A DNA stretch of 16,989 bases, taken from the NCBI GenBank assembly GCA_937871685.1, contig CALMOL010000054.1:1961-18949 (forward strand), in the 5' to 3' direction. Under the pieces are notes generated by a model that was not told the origin of the DNA, searched no databases, and saw nothing but the letters and a program-made list of their open reading frames with translations. A program made the position numbers and the translations under genes. Origin of the DNA: an uncultured Verrucomicrobiota bacterium. Lineage in GTDB: Bacteria; Verrucomicrobiota; Verrucomicrobiia; Chthoniobacterales; SZAS-18. Within the stretch, counting starts at the first letter, position 1; each line of letters opens with the position of its first letter. Below are positions 14,146 through 16,989 of this stretch, in pieces.

Positions 14146-15387
14146 ATGCCGACGCTTCCCGACCTTCCCCTGCGCGACGAGTTCCTCCCTCCGTCCGGCG
14201 CGCTCTACTTCGACGGCAACTCCCTCGGCCCCGCGTCGCGCGCGGCGCTCGGCGCACTCGACACCGTCGTGGCCATGTGGCGCGAGCGCGGCATCGCCGG
14301 TTGGACCGAGGGTTCCATGTCGTGGCTGCGCCTGGAGCGCGAGATCGCCGCGATGCTCTCTCCGCTCGTTGGCGCGGACCCCAGCGAAGTCTCCGCCTGC
14401 GGCTCCACCACCGCGAACCTCCATCAGCTCCTTTCCACGCTTTGGCGCCCGGCGCCCGGCGCGCGGCGGCGCAAGCTCCTCACCGACGCGCTCGCCTTCC
14501 CCACCGATCGCTACGCGCTCCAATCGCAACTCGCCCTGCGCGGCCTCGACCCGCGCACCGATCTCGTCCTCGCGGCGCCGCGCGGACGCGAGCTCGACGA
14601 GCGCGCTCTGGCCGACGCGATGACCGATGAGGTCCACACCGCCGTGGTGCCGGCGGTGCTCTACACCACCGGCCAGCTCCTCGACGTGCCGTTCCTGGCG
14701 CGAGCCGCGCGCGAGCGCGGCGTGCTCCTCGGCGTGGATTGCTCCCACTCCATTGGCGCGGTGCCGCACGCGCTCTCCGCGTGGGGCGTGGACTTCGCGT
14801 TCTGGTGTTCCTACAAATATCTCAACGCTGGTCCCGGCGCGGTCGGCGGCCTGTTCTTGCACCGTCGGCACCTCGGCGCTGCGCCTGGCCTGGCCGGCTG
14901 GTTCGGCGCGGCGGCCGAGGACTTGTTCTCCGATTCCGCCGAGCTGCGCCCCGCCCCGCACGCCGGCCGCCTGCAAATGGGCACGCCGCACGTCTTCTCG
15001 CTCGCCCCGCTGCGCGGCGCGCTGGAAGCCTTCAATCGTTTCGGAATCGAGCGCCTGCGCGCGCGGTCGCTGGAATTGACCACGCACTTCCGCACCGCCA
15101 TCGCGTCGAGGCTGGCTCGCTTCGGCGTGACGGTCGCCACCCCGCGCGAGGACGCGCGCCGCGGCGGCCACCTCGCGCTGGCCCACCCCGAGGCGCGCCG
15201 GCTGTGCCTGGCGCTGCGTGCCGCCGGCGTGGTGCCGGATTTCCGCGCCCCCGACCTGATCCGACTCACGCCCGCGCCGCTCTACGCGGACGAGGCTGAC
15301 TGCGACGAGGTGGTGAACCGCCTGGAGCACATCCTCGCCAAGGACGCCCACCTCGCGTTCCCCGCGAGTGATGGGCCGGTGCCGTGA
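14146..15387 (+). CDS. kynU: Kynureninase
   Basis: Kynureninase is a PLP enzyme that splits kynurenine (or 3-hydroxykynurenine) into anthranilate (or 3-hydroxyanthranilate) and alanine. The 413-residue length is normal. Motifs seen are LYFDGNSLGP (20-29), GWTEG, the phosphate-binding region CGSTTANLHQLLSTL, D198 and H201 in GVDCSHSIG, and the PLP lysine K224 in CSYKYLNAGPGAVGGLFLH. The D-H-K spacing (3 and 26) is the same as D250, H253 and K276 in the human enzyme. GTPHVFSLAPL and a C-terminal small domain (VVPDFRAPDLIRLTPAPLY) follow. The start is the ATG at 14146, just after the REPIN-like element. No other tryptophan-degradation or NAD-synthesis gene lies beside it, so the local context does not say whether it serves catabolism or quinolinate synthesis. 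Confidence 0.96.
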   Translation: MPTLPDLPLRDEFLPPSGALYFDGNSLGPASRAALGALDTVVAMWRERGIAGWTEGSMSWLRLEREIAAMLSPLVGADPSEVSACGSTTANLHQLLSTLWRPAPGARRRKLLTDALAFPTDRYALQSQLALRGLDPRTDLVLAAPRGRELDERALADAMTDEVHTAVVPAVLYTTGQLLDVPFLARAARERGVLLGVDCSHSIGAVPHALSAWGVDFAFWCSYKYLNAGPGAVGGLFLHRRHLGAAPGLAGWFGAAAEDLFSDSAELRPAPHAGRLQMGTPHVFSLAPLRGALEAFNRFGIERLRARSLELTTHFRTAIASRLARFGVTVATPREDARRGGHLALAHPEARRLCLALRAAGVVPDFRAPDLIRLTPAPLYADEADCDEVVNRLEHILAKDAHLAFPASDGPVP

Positions 15388-15425
15388 CCGTTCTCCATCC
15401 CGGAAAACGCGTGAAGTGCGTGACG

Positions 15426-15440
15426 GCTCGGTCACCGAGC
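15426..15440. terminator. Possible bidirectional terminator hairpin
   Basis: A 6-bp stem, GCTCGG-TCA-CCGAGC, lies in the 85-bp gap between the convergent ends of kynU and the PDZ-protein gene. There is no T-tract on either side, so it is only a weak terminator candidate. Confidence 0.35.
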
Positions 15441-15472
15441 AACGACACGCGCCACGTTAGACCGCTCCCGCC

Positions 15473-16989
15473 CTATTCCAGCCGCTTGAGGGCGGGCAGG
15501 CGGTAGGTGCGGCGCACGCCCTCGTCCACTTGCGCGAGCGTGGCGGCGTCGAGGTAGATCTCCCGCGGGTGGTCCTCCAGTTCGATCTTGTGGAAGCCGT
15601 TCGCGGGCTGCGCGAGCGCGCGGTCCACGTCGTCGAGCGAGGAGAGCTTCACGCCGTTGATGGCGGTGACCACGAGCATGGCCATCTCGTTGTAGCCCAC
15701 GGTGGCCTCGGTGGGCAGCACCTGGGAGAGGAAGACCACGCGCTGGCGGCCTTCCTTCACGAGTTGCGCTTGGAGCTGATCGTAGAGCACCAGGCGCTGC
15801 GGGGCGGCCTTGCGCCAGTCGGCGCCCCATTCCTTGAGGTGCTGGCGCGAAAGTTCCTGCAGGATGATGCCGCCGACGATCTCGTAGCGCGGCGCGCGGT
15901 CGAAGAAATACGGCATCACCGGATATTCCTCCGGCGCCTTGCGGCCGAGGGCGACCTCGAGGGTGAGCGGCTTGCCCTCGCGCAGGATCTTGAAGGGAAG
16001 CTTCTCGTCCGCGAAGTGCCGCACGTTCAGGTAGTGCGAGAGGGCGATGCGGCCGTAGAGCGCGTCCTCGTAGTTGCCGTCCTGGTCCACGCTCACCTCG
16101 CCGATGCTCAGGAGGGCGTCGCCGGCCTTGAGGCCGGCCTTGTCGGCCGCGGAGCCGGGGAGGACCTCGGTGACGAGGATGCCGCCGCCGCCCTTGAGGC
16201 CGGCCCAGCGGCGGAGCTGCGGGTCGCGCGTGGGCGCGAAGATGAAGCCGGCGCGGGGGAAGCCGCGGTATTTGCCGGAGTCGAAATCCTTGAGGAAGTG
16301 CGCGATGACCGGGCCGGGGATCACGTCGGCGGTCTGCGTCTGCGGCGTGTAGCGCAGGAGCATTCCGGCCAGGCGCGCGTCCTTGTCCCGCAGCACGGGT
16401 GCCGTGAAGGAAGACTCCTTGAGCGGCAGCGAGACCGCGAGGCGGTAGAGCAGGAAAGCCGTGTCATCGAGCTGGTAGCGCGCGACCTCGATGGTGGTCA
16501 CCGGACCCGGCGTGGTGACGAGCGCATCGTTCTGCTCGAGCTGGAGCACGCCCACGCGGTCGCCCACCACGGTCTCGGTGCTCAGCTCGATGGGCTTGAG
16601 GCCATCGAGGAACTTTTTGTCGGTGGGCTCGAGGAGGGCGAGGTTGGCCTCGTAGTCCACGAGGAGGATGCGCGCCGGCGAGCGGTCGCCCGAGATGGCC
16701 TTCTCCAGCTCGACGTAGTTCTGGTTCTGGACGAGCTCGGCCGTGACGAGCACGCGCCCCTTGGCGAGCACGGCGCCAAGGCCGCGGCGGGCGAAGGGCG
16801 CCTTCTTGGACCAGGGACGGATGAGGTCGTAGGCCTGGTTGGTGACGTTCACGCGCACCACGGACGCCTCGATCTTCTTCGGCGCCGGCGCGGAGGGCGT
16901 GGCCGGGTTGGCGGCGGCGGGCGCGGCAGCGCTAGCGTTCGGCCGGCGTCCGGGCTGGGCCGGTGGCGCCGGCGCGGGCTGTCCGGGCG
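15473..16989 (-). CDS. Deg9-like PDZ protein with degenerate protease domain (5' end outside window)
   Basis: The frame is open to the right edge, so the N-terminus is missing. The visible part starts with a Pro/Ala-rich linker (PGQPAPAPPAQPGRRPNASA, up to about nt 16880) and then VVRVNV, the first strand of a trypsin-like HtrA/Deg fold. By-eye alignment places Glu at the catalytic His site (VLVTAELV, nt 16738-16736), Asn at the Asp site (EANLALLEP) and Phe at the Ser site (ESSFTAPVLRD instead of GNSGGPV). The first PDZ domain is clear (GGILVTEVLPGSAADKAGLKAGDALLSIG). A C-terminal Deg9-type PDZ_3 domain follows (VVFLSQVLPTEATVGYNEM, then VTAINGVKLSSLDDV). The segment VIPGPVIAHFLKDFDSGKYRGFP is also typical of Deg9-like proteins. 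It is probably a non-catalytic scaffold or regulator exported to the envelope, although the signal peptide cannot be seen. It converges on kynU. Confidence 0.85.
   Translation of the reverse strand, partial: PGQPAPAPPAQPGRRPNASAAAPAAANPATPSAPAPKKIEASVVRVNVTNQAYDLIRPWSKKAPFARRGLGAVLAKGRVLVTAELVQNQNYVELEKAISGDRSPARILLVDYEANLALLEPTDKKFLDGLKPIELSTETVVGDRVGVLQLEQNDALVTTPGPVTTIEVARYQLDDTAFLLYRLAVSLPLKESSFTAPVLRDKDARLAGMLLRYTPQTQTADVIPGPVIAHFLKDFDSGKYRGFPRAGFIFAPTRDPQLRRWAGLKGGGGILVTEVLPGSAADKAGLKAGDALLSIGEVSVDQDGNYEDALYGRIALSHYLNVRHFADEKLPFKILREGKPLTLEVALGRKAPEEYPVMPYFFDRAPRYEIVGGIILQELSRQHLKEWGADWRKAAPQRLVLYDQLQAQLVKEGRQRVVFLSQVLPTEATVGYNEMAMLVVTAINGVKLSSLDDVDRALAQPANGFHKIELEDHPREIYLDAATLAQVDEGVRRTYRLPALKRLE

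Noticed and set aside
13735..15435. A long minus-strand open frame opposite rnhC, the repeat and kynU
   Set aside because: It covers two well-supported genes and a repeat in antisense, with biased composition and no domain; a shadow of high G+C.
1..16989. tRNA, rRNA, riboswitch, integrase or insertion sequence
   Set aside because: Looked for on both strands by eye; no cloverleaf with TTC loop, no rRNA signature, no transposase or recombinase motif was recognised.

Overview
The window is GC-rich bacterial chromosome (about 65-70% G+C by eye in the core genes) with dense coding on both strands. It holds twelve complete protein genes plus one partial gene at each edge. The gene set (mfd, folK, mutY, rnhC for RNase HIII, kynU, a TamA/BamA-like Omp85 protein with TamB, and a Deg9-like PDZ protein) indicates a diderm bacterium. 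The dispersed hairpin repeat with core TGGAGTGCGGGAGCTTGCTC and the GCAGAGACGCAGAGG-type repeat are patterns I associate from memory with Verrucomicrobiota. That assignment is an inference and not proven here. Clear Shine-Dalgarno motifs are scarce before most starts.

Layout: 1-1918 (+) is the 3' half of mfd. At 1923-2761 (-) lies a lower-GC pair: an unrecognised 203-aa protein and a HicB-antitoxin-like protein, translationally coupled through an ATGA overlap. Upstream of the pair on the same strand is a secreted class A beta-lactamase-like serine hydrolase (2777-3688). A divergent intergenic region (3689-3934) holds a REPIN-like inverted pair of hairpins, followed by folK (3935-4435, +). A second, unrelated inverted pair of hairpins (4455-4595) separates folK from a convergent DUF1801 gene (4605-5021, -). 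Next is a lower-GC vapB-vapC-type toxin-antitoxin operon (5076-5707, -).

5772-12876 (-) is a run of three genes read in the order mutY, tamB, tamA. TamB (inner-membrane-anchored) and TamA (outer-membrane barrel) together should form an envelope-spanning assembly or lipid-transport module. mutY is divergent from rnhC (12965-13939, +); the 88-bp gap carries a short CTCTGCG-rich dispersed repeat. A second copy of the REPIN-like element (13946-14133) lies between rnhC and kynU (14146-15387, +). The window closes with the 3' part of a Deg/HtrA-type protein (15473 to the window end, -) whose three catalytic residues all appear to be replaced.

Three genome-maintenance genes (mfd, mutY, rnhC) occur here, but they do not form one operon. 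Items worth a second look are the HicB-like/unknown gene pair, the two classes of inverted-hairpin element (including pair-specific, covarying flanks), and the pseudo-protease. No CRISPR array, rRNA, tRNA, integrase or insertion sequence was seen.
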